Part shown: in pieces, positions 52,531 to 61,965 of the stretch | Layout of the letters: every line of letters begins with the position of its first letter | Numbering within the stretch: position 1 is the first letter of the stretch | Program-made: the position numbers and the translations under genes | The notes under the pieces: model-generated | The model's database searches: none | Told to the model about the DNA's origin: nothing | Seen by the model: only the letters and a program-made list of their open reading frames with translations | Assembly: GCA_021296235.1 (NCBI GenBank) | Contig: JAGWAS010000005.1 | Span: 17,605 to 81,604 of the forward strand | Reading direction: 5' to 3' | Source: Paracoccaceae bacterium | GTDB taxonomy: Bacteria; Pseudomonadota; Alphaproteobacteria; Rhodobacterales; Rhodobacteraceae | DNA length: 64,000 nucleotides

Positions 52531-53472
52531 TTACAGCTTTCCGAGGTAATTCCTTCCGGCAACCGAAAGCCCATAAATTCCGCTCTTGCTGTCCTCTCCG
52601 CCAATCCGTTCGAACAGCTTCCCACCTCCAACCTTTCCGACCGTGTTCACGTTGATGCGGCCACGTACGCTGTTTTTCCAGGTTGACCAATCATATTCCA
52701 GCCCGAATTCGTCAGCGATCTGACGTGCCCGGACGTATATCTCGTCGAGATGAAGTTTGGTGTTTGTCACGTTGCGCTGCAGAGCAAGGACAATCACATC
52801 CAATTGGGTTTTCGGTTTCCAACCGGCCGGTTCGTTTTGCTTCCGCTCTTCGGCAATCTGGTCCCCAATGGCCTCGTAGAGATTGGAAAGTTCGTTGTTC
52901 CTTTGCCGCAGCACCAACTGATGTTTTTCGCGATCGTGGATTTGCTCGTAGAGTTGCAGGAACGCATCGCTCGGTTCAAACAGATCTTTGCCGCCAAACA
53001 GCAAATCGAAGGCCGCCCGGCACTTCCTGACCGGTACAGAGTCCCGGGTGCCGCTGATGATGGCGTTTGCCTCAATGTTCCTTGTTAGACCAGATGTGGT
53101 CAAATTCGACGATCCGATGACGCAGGTTGTTGTTCTGTCAGATCGTTCGTACCAATAGATCTTTGGATGAAACAACGGCACATCCGTCATTTTCCGGTCA
53201 AACTGGACGCGGTACGTCATCCGCGGATACCGGCTGTTCCAGTTCCTGAGACTGCGAATCACAGCCGGTTCGGTTACCGCCCCGTCGGCAGCATGCGCGA
53301 TCTGGACGGATCCTTCGCCGGCAAGTGCAACCTCCAAGGATTCCTCAATTTTACCGAACCCTCCACCGGTCATGTATGCCACGGCGATGCCAAGACTATC
53401 GGCTTCCCGAAACCCACTGTTGAGAATGTCCAGAAGCTCTCCGCCTGGACCCATGCTGATGGCCAGTTCCAT
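52531..53472 (-). CDS. PLD-family nuclease-like protein (HKD motif)
   Basis: This 313-residue protein has one phospholipase-D/HKD active site: H102-x-K104 (FHPKIYWYE) and, 17-30 residues later, S121, N123, N132 and E134 (GSSNLTTSGLTRNIEAN). One motif per chain is found in homodimeric nucleases such as BfiI and NgoFVII. The C-terminal third (VGGGKLFERIGGEDSKSGIY) looks like a helical DNA-binding extension. The ATG at 53472 has GGAG six bases upstream. It stands alone: no methyltransferase or other defence gene is near, so it could be an orphan restriction-like enzyme or a phosphodiesterase. It is not the standard PLD lipase. Confidence 0.82.
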   Translation of the reverse strand: MELAISMGPGGELLDILNSGFREADSLGIAVAYMTGGGFGKIEESLEVALAGEGSVQIAHAADGAVTEPAVIRSLRNWNSRYPRMTYRVQFDRKMTDVPLFHPKIYWYERSDRTTTCVIGSSNLTTSGLTRNIEANAIISGTRDSVPVRKCRAAFDLLFGGKDLFEPSDAFLQLYEQIHDREKHQLVLRQRNNELSNLYEAIGDQIAEERKQNEPAGWKPKTQLDVIVLALQRNVTNTKLHLDEIYVRARQIADEFGLEYDWSTWKNSVRGRINVNTVGKVGGGKLFERIGGEDSKSGIYGLSVAGRNYLGKL

Positions 53473-53529
53473 TCTGTACTCCTCCCGCAGCCGCTGTCGG
53501 ATGCCCCAACGGTTTTCCGGTTGCTCAGT

Positions 53530-54690
53530 TCAGTGATCGGCCCCGAGCAGTCCCCGCTGTGCCAAGTTGCGCATCAGGTGAGACGCGGAGAAGTCCCATC
53601 TTCGGCAAGAACCGCAGAGGTCAACCTCATTGACCAAGCGTCCCACTTCCGGTGCCTCAATCGCAACCGTGTCGCCGACGTGATGCGTGAATCCCTCGCC
53701 CGGAAAATCCCGGTCCTCGGTCGGAGCAAACGGAGTTCCGCAAAAGAGGACAAACCCGTCCGGATAGGAATGGTTCACATTCATTGTCTGTTTCACCAAG
53801 TCTTCCGGATTGCGGCTGATTTCGGCCATTCGGCAGGTGTCATCCAGAACGAAACCATCCTTTCCCTCGATGCGCATCCGAATGTTCATCCGGCGAACGT
53901 CGTCAAGCGTGAAGTTCCTGTCCAGCAGCCTGATGAATGGTCCAATCGCGCTTGAGGCGTTGTTGTCCTTCGACTTCCCCAGAAGCAGCGCGGAGCGTCC
54001 CTCGAAGTCTCGAAGGTTCACGTCATTGCCAAGGGAAACACCGACAATTCGACCGTTTGAATTGACGACAAGCACAAGTTCGGGTTCGGGGTTGTTCCAG
54101 CGGGAGTTGGGATGGATGCCGACCTTTGCACCGGGTCCAACCGACGACATCACCGGGCATTTGGTGAAAATCTCGGCGTCCGGTCCGATGCCAACTTCGA
54201 GATACTGCGACCAAAGCCCCTCCCGAAGCAGCGCTTTCTTGACTTCACTTGCGCGCGCAGATCCTGGATTGATGTTCTTCAATTCAGTGCCGATGCGCTC
54301 CCCGATGCGTCTTCTGATATCTTCCGCCAATGCCGGGTCGCCGCCGGCGCGTTCTTCGATGACCCGCTCCACCATTGATCCGGCGAACGTAACCCCGCAG
54401 GCCTTGACCACCTGCAGGTCGCAGGGCGCAAGAAACCTCACACCGGTGGTGGGACGGCCCGGTTCCACTGAATTTGCGGAAATCTCGGACAGCGATCCCA
54501 AAGGGGCACCGTCGGATTTCGCAACATGCCCGGCCGGATCGTCAAGCTCGCAGATGTCGCGGGAGGTCGGAGCACGGTCGGATGTAATGTCAAATACGGT
54601 GTTGTCCCTGATCGTTGCCACGCTCGGCCCGATGCCGGGAACCTCCACGCGCGCAAGCAGCACGGCGGAATTTGGCGGATTGAGTTTCAT
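53530..54690 (-). CDS. Fumarylacetoacetate-hydrolase-family protein
   Basis: This 386-residue metal-dependent hydrolase or isomerase is longer than the usual 280 residues. The metal site has NPEPELVLVV (Glu residues) and EGRSALLLGKSKD; the end is a Cys-containing CGSCRRWDFSASH. It may cleave a diketo or keto-enol acid. Its ATG overlaps the stop of the DenD-like gene by four bases (ATGA), so it follows the NAD-dehydrogenase step of the same pathway. The pair resembles part of a sugar-acid route. Confidence 0.86.
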   Translation of the reverse strand: MKLNPPNSAVLLARVEVPGIGPSVATIRDNTVFDITSDRAPTSRDICELDDPAGHVAKSDGAPLGSLSEISANSVEPGRPTTGVRFLAPCDLQVVKACGVTFAGSMVERVIEERAGGDPALAEDIRRRIGERIGTELKNINPGSARASEVKKALLREGLWSQYLEVGIGPDAEIFTKCPVMSSVGPGAKVGIHPNSRWNNPEPELVLVVNSNGRIVGVSLGNDVNLRDFEGRSALLLGKSKDNNASSAIGPFIRLLDRNFTLDDVRRMNIRMRIEGKDGFVLDDTCRMAEISRNPEDLVKQTMNVNHSYPDGFVLFCGTPFAPTEDRDFPGEGFTHHVGDTVAIEAPEVGRLVNEVDLCGSCRRWDFSASHLMRNLAQRGLLGADH

Positions 54691-55691
54691 GACGGTTTCA
54701 CATGCGGCGAGCCGGGTTCGCCCGGAAGGTCGTCCTCAATGTAAACCTGAACCACTTCGTCAAAGCTGGTTTCCACCTCAAATCCCAGTGCTCTGGCCCG
54801 GTCCGTCCGGAACTCCTCGGCCCAACTGGCGATGATTGATTGGATGAAGGGGTCCGGCTTCATGTCGATAAGGCTGACGGCCTTATTTCCGGCGACACTC
54901 CGCAACGCCTCGATCTGTTCCTCGACCGAGCAGGTGATGGAGGGCATGTTGAGGGCCCTTCTGCCGTCGAGACGGTCGGTGTTCAACCGCGCGGCATGCA
55001 GGAAGAAACGGGCCGCTGAACGCGGTGACGCATGCATGTGCCTGACATCTGTTGACAGCGGAAGTGCCGTCCGCCTGCCGTTCAGCGGTTCGCGGATGAT
55101 TGCCGAAAAGCAGGACGATGCAGCTGCATTCGGTTTTCCGGGCCGAACGGTTATGGTCGGCAGGCGAAGGGATATGCCGTCAATGAAACCCTTCCTGCTG
55201 AAATCCGACACCATCAATTCCGCCGCCACCTTCTGGGCACCGTATGAAGTTTGCGGCTCGCAAATTCTCAAATCGTCGACCGCCCCGTCTATTGGTGGAC
55301 CGTAAACTGCCGCCGATGAGGCAAACACAAAGCGCGGCCGGTACTTGCTGCCGCTTTTGACATGCTCTCGCCGCAAGGCCTCTAGGAGTTTCCAGTTCGC
55401 AAATAGGTTTATCCGCCAACCCTTGTCGAAATCACGTTCGGATTCACCGGAAAGTATGGCGGCAAGCTGAAAGACCGTATCCGGGCGGGTGGCCGCAAGC
55501 TTCGAAATGACCTCGTCATCGTCGAGGCTGCCCAGAATTGCTCCGGCGGAAATTCCGGAACGGTCCGGAACCGCAAGATCAAACAGTGCCAATTCGGTTC
55601 CACCCGGAATGCTGTCTGCCTCGCCATCCAGCATGGCGGCGATCTTTTGGCCGATCATGCCGCCGCCGCCGACAATCAGGTAGCTGTTCAT
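54687..55691 (-). CDS. NAD-dependent epimerase/dehydratase-family protein (DenD-like)
   Basis: This 334-residue extended SDR has an N-terminal VGGGGMIGQKIA Rossmann motif, catalytic SSAAVYGPP and SYGAQKVAAELMV (YxxxK), and a C-terminal half with ATCSVEEQ-like features. The pattern recalls D-erythronate dehydrogenase (DenD) rather than UDP-sugar epimerases; I am unsure. The ATG at 55691 has GGAGG ten bases upstream. It is co-transcribed with the FAH-family gene, which supports a sugar-acid oxidation role. Confidence 0.78.
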   Translation of the reverse strand: MNSYLIVGGGGMIGQKIAAMLDGEADSIPGGTELALFDLAVPDRSGISAGAILGSLDDDEVISKLAATRPDTVFQLAAILSGESERDFDKGWRINLFANWKLLEALRREHVKSGSKYRPRFVFASSAAVYGPPIDGAVDDLRICEPQTSYGAQKVAAELMVSDFSRKGFIDGISLRLPTITVRPGKPNAAASSCFSAIIREPLNGRRTALPLSTDVRHMHASPRSAARFFLHAARLNTDRLDGRRALNMPSITCSVEEQIEALRSVAGNKAVSLIDMKPDPFIQSIIASWAEEFRTDRARALGFEVETSFDEVVQVYIEDDLPGEPGSPHVKPS

Positions 55692-55987
55692 TGAAGTTGG
55701 ACCTCCTGCAACTGGGCAAAGCATTTCAGATGCACAAATTCGGGCTGCAGTTCAACCTAAGGTCCCGTTTCGGATGGGCATCGCAGCCTCGCTCCACGCA
55801 GTCAGGATACCGGCCGAACAGCATCAGCCCTTTGGTTGATGTCAGATGTGCCGTTCGCCGTCACCGCTGGCACCGGCCAACGGAGGTTCAGAATCGGCAA
55901 TGCAGGGCTGGGCGGCCGCGCATGCCCCTGCGAACTCCTGTCCCTGATGGGAGGCGGTCGTGCCCTAACAGGGCGCAGGATTCATGG

Positions 55988-57361
55988 TCAGCAATTCGGA
56001 ATGCTGACCGCGAGTCCGCCGAGAGAGGTTTCCTTGTATTTCATGTTCATGTCCGCACCGGTGCGCCTCATGGTGTCGATGCAGGAATCCAGGGAAACGA
56101 AGTGCGAGCCGTCCCCCCTCAGTGCAAGCGAAGCTGACGACACGGCCTTGATGGCACCGAGGCCATTGCGTTCGATGCAGGGAACCTGAACCAGCCCCTT
56201 CACGGGATCGCAGGTCATCCCCAGATGGTGCTCAAGCGCAATCTCCGCCGCGTTCTCGACCTGCTGCGGAGTTCCACCCAGAACCTGGCACAGACCGGCT
56301 GCCGCCATGGCTGCAGCCGAGCCCACCTCTGCCTGGCATCCGCATTCTGCTCCGGAAATCGATGCGTTCTGCTTGATGATCCCACCGATCGCTGCGGCGG
56401 TGAGAAGGAAGTCGGCAATTCGTGATTTCCGGGCATCCGGAACGTGCCCAACATAGTATCTGATTGTCGCCGGAATTACCCCGGCGGCACCATTGGTCGG
56501 TGCGGTTACAACCCTGCCGGCCCCGGCATTCTCCTCATTGACGGCCATGGCATAGACTGAAATCCAATCATTGATCGTGTGTGGAGCGGCGAGGTTCGTT
56601 CCCTGTTCCGCCATCAGTTTTTCATGTATCGCCTTGGATCTGCGCTTCACTCCCAGGCCTCCGGGCAGGATGCCATCCGCAGTGAGGCCCCGCTCGATGC
56701 AGTCGTCCATGACTTCCCAAAGTCGCTCAATTTCGTCGTCCACCTGACGTTCCGGAAGCAAGGCAAATTCATTTTCACGGACAATCCCAGGAATCCCCCC
56801 GGGGTGCCGCAAGGCGGCATTCACCAACTCGGCGGCACTGGAGAATGGATGTGGAATGTCTCGGTCGCGGCTTTGTCCGGCGACTGTCTGCAGTTCGGCT
56901 TCGGTTACCACCGAACCCCCGCCAATCGAATAGTAGGTCTCGCGAAGAGCGATGTCTCCGTCCGGACCGATTGCATAGAGATTTATGCCGTTGGAGTGCC
57001 CCGGCAGCAATCTTTCATAGTCGAAGATGAGATCGTGCTCGGGGTCGAACCGCATGCCCGGAAACCCCGGCGCGTCAATGATCCTGCGGCTGTGGATATT
57101 CTTGAGTGACGTTTCGGCCATGGCGGCGTTGAAGGATTCGGGCTTGAATCCCGCGAAACCCAGCATGATTGCCGTATCAGTTGCATGCCCGCGCCCGGTG
57201 AAGGCCAAGGACCCGTGAAGCGAAGCTCGGAGTCCGACCGCAACCGTGCCGGAGTCGCGCATGAGTTCGACGAACCTGTTTGCCGCCAGCATCGGTCCAA
57301 TCGTATGTGAACTTGAGGGTCCAATTCCTATCTTGAAAATCTCAAACGTGCTGAAGAACAT
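55988..57361 (-). CDS. sdaA: L-serine ammonia-lyase
   Basis: This 457-residue fused iron-sulfur enzyme deaminates L-serine to pyruvate. The N-terminal part has FKIGIGPSSSHTIGPM. The catalytic part has cluster cysteines in GAECGCQAEVG and a Cys in MTCDPVKG; a conserved NGAAGVIPA is present. The ATG at 57361 is the family start. It could also act on related hydroxyamino acids. The 296 bases between its stop and the next gene hold no recognised feature. Confidence 0.96.
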   Translation of the reverse strand: MFFSTFEIFKIGIGPSSSHTIGPMLAANRFVELMRDSGTVAVGLRASLHGSLAFTGRGHATDTAIMLGFAGFKPESFNAAMAETSLKNIHSRRIIDAPGFPGMRFDPEHDLIFDYERLLPGHSNGINLYAIGPDGDIALRETYYSIGGGSVVTEAELQTVAGQSRDRDIPHPFSSAAELVNAALRHPGGIPGIVRENEFALLPERQVDDEIERLWEVMDDCIERGLTADGILPGGLGVKRRSKAIHEKLMAEQGTNLAAPHTINDWISVYAMAVNEENAGAGRVVTAPTNGAAGVIPATIRYYVGHVPDARKSRIADFLLTAAAIGGIIKQNASISGAECGCQAEVGSAAAMAAAGLCQVLGGTPQQVENAAEIALEHHLGMTCDPVKGLVQVPCIERNGLGAIKAVSSASLALRGDGSHFVSLDSCIDTMRRTGADMNMKYKETSLGGLAVSIPNC

Positions 57362-57529
57362 AATGGCCCCCGTTGCCCTGCGACACTCGGAAAACAGTGC
57401 AGATGCATCTTCTGTGCCGTCCTTGGCGGGTTCCCCGTATTGTGCCCTTGAAGGGTTCAGGTCGCACTTCCGCTTATGTTCGGCGTCCCAGGCGACTATA
57501 AGCGCCCCGTCGCCGTTGGGGAATCAGTA

Positions 57530-58264
57530 ATGTTGGCCGCTCAGGACTCCAATCGGAAAGCAAAGATCGCCGCTGCCGAGCATGCTGCCGGCCTTGTCGA
57601 GACCGGCATGCGGGTGGGGCTTGGAACCGGATCGACGTCAGCATTTCTGGTTGAGGCCATTGGACGACGCATGCGCGAGGAATCGCTACATGTGGCTGTC
57701 GTTGCGACCTCCAAAGGTTGTGATGCCCTTGCCCGGGCCGCAGGAATGGTGCCGGAAGATTCCGACGACATTGGAAGGTTGGACATGACCATCGACGGTG
57801 CGGATGAGTGCAACCGTCGGCTTGACCTGATCAAGGGCGGTGGAGGAGCTCTCCTGACCGAGAAGATCGTTGCCGAAAACTCGGACCGGATGGTCGTCAT
57901 CGCTGACAGCTCAAAAATGTCGGAGCATTTGGGCAGCTTCCCTTTGCCCGTCGAGGTCGCGAAGTTTGGGTGGAAATCCATTAATTCGCGTATCCGTGAA
58001 TACCTCAAATCAATGGGATTCGGGGACGTACCCGGAAATCTGCGCATGGCTCGTGAAGGCCCGTTCGTTTCGCAAGAGGGAAACTTCATCCTCGACTACC
58101 GTCTTGGACGGATCGAGGATCCGTCAAGTTTGCACTCCGAACTCATCTCAATCGCCGGTGTCTTGGAAACGGGATTGTTTCCCGGCATGTGCGATCTTGC
58201 GATTCTCGGCGACAATGACGGCTCGGTGGCCACCTTCAGTGTTCCGGTTGGGATCAAGGATTGA
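57530..58264 (+). CDS. rpiA: Ribose-5-phosphate isomerase A
   Basis: This 244-residue enzyme interconverts ribose-5-phosphate and ribulose-5-phosphate. It has GLGTGSTSAF, TIDGADECN, LIKGGGGALL and RPEFVSQEGNFI-like regions. The ATG at 57530 is chosen over an earlier frame at 57476 that gives no similarity. gor follows after 3 bases. Confidence 0.96.
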   Translation: MLAAQDSNRKAKIAAAEHAAGLVETGMRVGLGTGSTSAFLVEAIGRRMREESLHVAVVATSKGCDALARAAGMVPEDSDDIGRLDMTIDGADECNRRLDLIKGGGGALLTEKIVAENSDRMVVIADSSKMSEHLGSFPLPVEVAKFGWKSINSRIREYLKSMGFGDVPGNLRMAREGPFVSQEGNFILDYRLGRIEDPSSLHSELISIAGVLETGLFPGMCDLAILGDNDGSVATFSVPVGIKD

Positions 58265-58267
58265 ATC

Positions 58268-59644
58268 ATGGCAAAACGACACACCGGGAATGTGTTTGAT
58301 TACGATCTCTTCGTAATTGGCGGTGGCTCAGGTGGCATCAGGGCCGCCCGAATGGCGGCAAATGCCGGTGCAAGGGTCGGACTGGCGGAAGAGGACAGGC
58401 TGGGCGGGACCTGCGTCATCCGCGGATGTGTTCCCAAGAAACTCATGGTGAACGCCGCCGACTACTCCGATGCATTCCGGGGCGCGGCGGGTTTCGGGTG
58501 GAGTGCGGGTGAACCTTCATTTGACTGGCCTTCATTCCGGACGGCCAAGGACAGGGAAATATCAAGGCTCGAGAGCATATACCGAAAGAACCTTGCTGCC
58601 GCCGGCGTGCAGATTTTCGAGGAACGGGCGGTTCTTGCCGACGCGCATGCCGTATCGCTTGCCTCCTGTGGAACAAAATCCGCAAAGCACATCCTTGTGG
58701 CGACCGGGGGTGCGCCTTTCGTTCCCGATCTTCCGGGAGCCGGCCTTGCATCCACATCGAACGACGTCTTTCTTCTGGACAAATTGCCCGACAGGGTGCT
58801 GATCGTAGGTGGCGGCTACATTGCCTGCGAATTTGCAGGTATCCTGAACGGGCTTGGCTGCAGGGTCACGCTGAATTATCGGGGAGAGCAAATTCTGCGC
58901 GGTTTTGATGGCGACGTTCGTTCGCACGTATCCGAAGCAATGTCGGCGCGCGGCATTGAGGTATGCCTGAATGCGGAAACGGAGTCGATTGACCGCAACG
59001 GACCTGCCCTCGCCGTGCGGACGACGGGTGGATCGCTCTCCGAGTTCGATTTTGTGCTGTATGCCACGGGACGTCGCCCGAACACCGCGGGGTTGGGACT
59101 TGAGGCGGTCGGCATTGAGTTGGGCCGTGGCGGAAAGGTTCCGGTTGACTCCTATTCGCAGTCGCCGGTGCCCTCAATCTACGCAGTGGGTGACGCAACG
59201 GACAGAATCAACCTGACACCGGTGGCGATCAGGGAAGGCGCCGCATTCGCCCAGACCGTGTTCATGAACAATCCGACACCGGTCGACCATGCGAACGTTC
59301 CGACCGCGGTTTTCACCCGTCCTGAAATAGGGACCGTAGGAATGACTGAGGAGGCCGCGAACGCACGCGGAAAGACGGTTGTCTATTCAACCAGGTTTCG
59401 CCCGCTCTCCGCCGTTATTGCCGGTTCGAAGGAGGAAGTGCTCATGAAGGTCGTGGTTGATCGCGCCTCCAGGGTTGTCCTTGGGGTCCATATTGTGGGT
59501 CCGGGGGCTGGGGAACTCATTCAGGCCGTCGGCATTGCTGTCAGGATGGGCGCCACAAAAGAGGACTTCGACCGCACCGTTGCAGTGCACCCGACGGCAG
59601 CCGAGGAATTGGTTACGCTGACGGAACCGGTCGGGGAAGCTTGA
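58268..59644 (+). CDS. gor: Glutathione-disulfide reductase
   Basis: This 458-residue FAD/NADPH enzyme has the redox-active disulfide CVIRGC in LGGTCVIRGCVPKKLM, FAD motif IGGGSGGIRAARMA, NADPH motif VGGGYIACEFAGIL and the C-terminal dimer His-Pro-Thr (HPTAAEEL). Start ATG 58268 is 3 bases after rpiA, suggesting co-transcription, common in Rhodobacterales. Confidence 0.97.
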   Translation: MAKRHTGNVFDYDLFVIGGGSGGIRAARMAANAGARVGLAEEDRLGGTCVIRGCVPKKLMVNAADYSDAFRGAAGFGWSAGEPSFDWPSFRTAKDREISRLESIYRKNLAAAGVQIFEERAVLADAHAVSLASCGTKSAKHILVATGGAPFVPDLPGAGLASTSNDVFLLDKLPDRVLIVGGGYIACEFAGILNGLGCRVTLNYRGEQILRGFDGDVRSHVSEAMSARGIEVCLNAETESIDRNGPALAVRTTGGSLSEFDFVLYATGRRPNTAGLGLEAVGIELGRGGKVPVDSYSQSPVPSIYAVGDATDRINLTPVAIREGAAFAQTVFMNNPTPVDHANVPTAVFTRPEIGTVGMTEEAANARGKTVVYSTRFRPLSAVIAGSKEEVLMKVVVDRASRVVLGVHIVGPGAGELIQAVGIAVRMGATKEDFDRTVAVHPTAAEELVTLTEPVGEA

Positions 59645-59713
59645 TTTCTGGTTGCAAGTTGACCATGTATGTGAATAGCCCTTGCGGCTGATTTCCAAGA
59701 GGAAGGACCTCAA

Positions 59714-60799
59714 ATGGCAGGAAACAACGGTGGTGGACCTTGGGGAAACAAGGGAGCCCAGGATCCGGAAATCCCGGACATTGATGAAATTCTCAATCGC
59801 GGGCGTAGCAGGCTGAACAGTATTTTCGGCAAGTCCGGTCGTCGGGGGCGCTCCGGCGGCGGAGGGGGCCCAAGATTCTCCAAGTCCCAATTGCTTCTCG
59901 GCGTCATTCTTCTCGCTGGTGTTTGGGGCTTTCTGTCCTTTTATACCGTGAAGCCCGAGGAACGGTCGGTTGAGCTCTTTCTTGGAACGTATGCGCAAAC
60001 GGGCCAGCCAGGTCTCAATCTTGCCCCGTGGCCGCTGGTTACCAAGGAAATCGTGTCGGTTACGCGGGAGCGCACTGAAGACATCGGGGTTGGGGGCAGC
60101 GGACGCGTTGACGACGGCCTGATGCTCACGGGCGACGAGAACATCATTGATGTTGACTTCCAAATCGTCTGGAACGTCAGTGACCCGGCAAAATTCCTGT
60201 TTAATCTTGCCAATCCGACGGAAACCATTCGGGCGGTATCGGAATCGGCAATGCGCGAAATCATGGCGCAGTCAGACCTTGCACCAATACTCAACCGCGA
60301 TCGCGGCATCGTTGCCACAAATCTTCAGGAGTTGATACAGACGACCTTGGACGCTTACAATTCCGGAATGAGTGTTGTGCGCGTTAACTTCGACAAGGCC
60401 GACCCGCCGCGCGAGGTTATTGACAGCTTCCGCGAGGTCCAAGCCGCCGAACAGGAACGGGACAAGCTTGAAAAGCAGGCCGATGCCTATGCCAACCGGG
60501 TGCTGGCCAGTGCTCGCGGTGAGGCGGCACAGCTGCTTGAGGAGGCCGAGGGATATCGGGCTCAGGTCGTGAATGTCGCCGAAGGCGAAGCCAGCCGGTT
60601 TATTGCTGTGCTTGAAGAGTATCTGAAAGCGAAGGACGTTACCCGGAAGCGGCTCTATCTTGAGACCATGGAACGCGTATTGGGCTCGGTTGACAAGGTC
60701 ATATTGGACCAGAACACGGAAGGTGGAACCGGGGCCGTGGTGCCCTATCTGCCGCTGAATGAACTTCGCAGAGGAACCTCGCAAGGAGGGACAAACTGA
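59714..60799 (+). CDS. hflK: FtsH protease modulator HflK
   Basis: This 361-residue inner-membrane SPFH/prohibitin-family protein forms a complex with HflC around FtsH. The N-terminal cytoplasmic part is Gly-rich, the membrane helix is at about 58-77, and the SPFH domain (SVELFLGTYAQTGQPGLN) and long periplasmic coiled coil (QAAEQERDKLEKQADAYANR) follow. It overlaps hflC by one base. Confidence 0.95.
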   Translation: MAGNNGGGPWGNKGAQDPEIPDIDEILNRGRSRLNSIFGKSGRRGRSGGGGGPRFSKSQLLLGVILLAGVWGFLSFYTVKPEERSVELFLGTYAQTGQPGLNLAPWPLVTKEIVSVTRERTEDIGVGGSGRVDDGLMLTGDENIIDVDFQIVWNVSDPAKFLFNLANPTETIRAVSESAMREIMAQSDLAPILNRDRGIVATNLQELIQTTLDAYNSGMSVVRVNFDKADPPREVIDSFREVQAAEQERDKLEKQADAYANRVLASARGEAAQLLEEAEGYRAQVVNVAEGEASRFIAVLEEYLKAKDVTRKRLYLETMERVLGSVDKVILDQNTEGGTGAVVPYLPLNELRRGTSQGGTN

Positions 60800-61668
60800 T
60801 GAGCAGATCAACGATAATCATAGTGATTGCGGCAGTGATTGTTGCCGTGGGATTGAGTTCGGTCTTCATTGTTGACGAACGCGAGAAGGCTTTGGTGCTC
60901 CAGTTTGGCCAAGTGCGCTCGGTCAAGGAATCGCCAGGATTGGCGTTCAAGATCCCGCTGATTCAGGAGGTCGTCAGATACGATGACCGGATACTGGCCT
61001 TTGAGACACAATCTCTTGAAGTAACGCCTCTTGATGACCGTCGCCTTGTGGTCGACGCGTTCGCTCGATATCGAATTGTCGATGTTGTGAGGTTCCGGGA
61101 AGCCGTCGGTGTCGGCGGTGTGCGATCTGCGGAGAGCCGATTGGAGCGGATCCTCAACGCCGCAACGAGGGAAGCGCTCGGCTCCGTAGCCTCCAATACG
61201 GTACTTTCGGCCGACAGGGCGGCATTGATGAACCGCATCAGGGACACAGCCAAAATCGAGGCGGAAAATCTTGGAGTCGCGGTCATTGATGTCAAGCTGA
61301 AGCGGACCGATCTTCCAACGCAGAACCTTGAGGCAACTTTCGGCAGAATGAGGGCGGAACGCGAGCGGGAAGCTGCGGACGAGATCGCCAGGGGTGAGGA
61401 GGCCGCACAGAAGATCAGGGCACAAGCTGATCGAACCCAAGTTGAGATTGTCTCCGAAGCGCAGAAACAGGCCGAGATTACCCGCGGCGAAGCGGATGCA
61501 AGACAAAATGCGATTTTTGCCGAGGCATTCGGACAGGATCCCGGGTTCTTTGATTTCTACAGGTCCCTCAGAGCTTATGAGACTGCATTGAAAGAGGAGA
61601 ACACCTCGCTGGTCATCACTCCAGACAGTGAGTTCTTCAATCATCTGAAGGGCATTCAGTCGGAGTGA
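60799..61668 (+). CDS. hflC: FtsH protease modulator HflC
   Basis: This 289-residue partner of HflK has an N-terminal membrane helix (about 5-22), the SPFH domain (VDEREKALVLQFGQVRS) and a coiled-coil part (RMRAEREREAADEIARGEE). The ATG overlaps the hflK stop (TGATG). Its own stop overlaps the GTG of the following small gene (GTGA). Confidence 0.96.
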   Translation: MSRSTIIIVIAAVIVAVGLSSVFIVDEREKALVLQFGQVRSVKESPGLAFKIPLIQEVVRYDDRILAFETQSLEVTPLDDRRLVVDAFARYRIVDVVRFREAVGVGGVRSAESRLERILNAATREALGSVASNTVLSADRAALMNRIRDTAKIEAENLGVAVIDVKLKRTDLPTQNLEATFGRMRAEREREAADEIARGEEAAQKIRAQADRTQVEIVSEAQKQAEITRGEADARQNAIFAEAFGQDPGFFDFYRSLRAYETALKEENTSLVITPDSEFFNHLKGIQSE

Positions 61669-61862
61669 TTGAAGAGTTCGTCCTGGCGCTGGGCCTTGTC
61701 GCCGTAATTGAGGGGCTGGTTCTCGTTCTGGCCCCCCGTCGCATGGAGGATGTTCTGCGGAGCATTGCCCAGATATCGGTGGAGGCGCGACGGATAGTTG
61801 GTTTGGTTGCAGTGGCCGTGGGTGTCTTCATAGTCTGGGTTGCGCGCTCCTTTCTGGCTTAG
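61665..61862 (+). CDS. DUF2065 small membrane protein
   Basis: This 65-residue protein has two hydrophobic helices (about 3-24 and 42-62) and the loop PRRMEDVLRSIAQISVEARR. DUF2065 proteins regularly follow hflC. The GTG overlaps the hflC stop by four bases, so it is translated with it. Function is unknown. Confidence 0.88.
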   Translation: MIEEFVLALGLVAVIEGLVLVLAPRRMEDVLRSIAQISVEARRIVGLVAVAVGVFIVWVARSFLA

Positions 61863-61906
61863 GCCGAATTGGGTCATTCGCGAAAACTTTAGGGGGAGTT
61901 TCCTCG

Positions 61907-61949
61907 CGATCCGAATAAAGTTCGGATCGTGCCGAATCCCGTGATTCGG
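61907..61949. promoter_or_regulatory. Two tandem hairpins in the degP leader
   Basis: First hairpin: CGATCCGAA/TTCGGATCG, 9 bp, 5-base loop (61907-61929). Second: CCGAATC/GATTCGG, 7 bp, 4-base loop (61932-61949). They end 16 bases before the degP ATG, immediately before the GGAGG ribosome site. They might attenuate read-through from hflC or control degP translation. Confidence 0.6.
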
Positions 61950-61965
61950 TGGGAGGGAAACTAGA

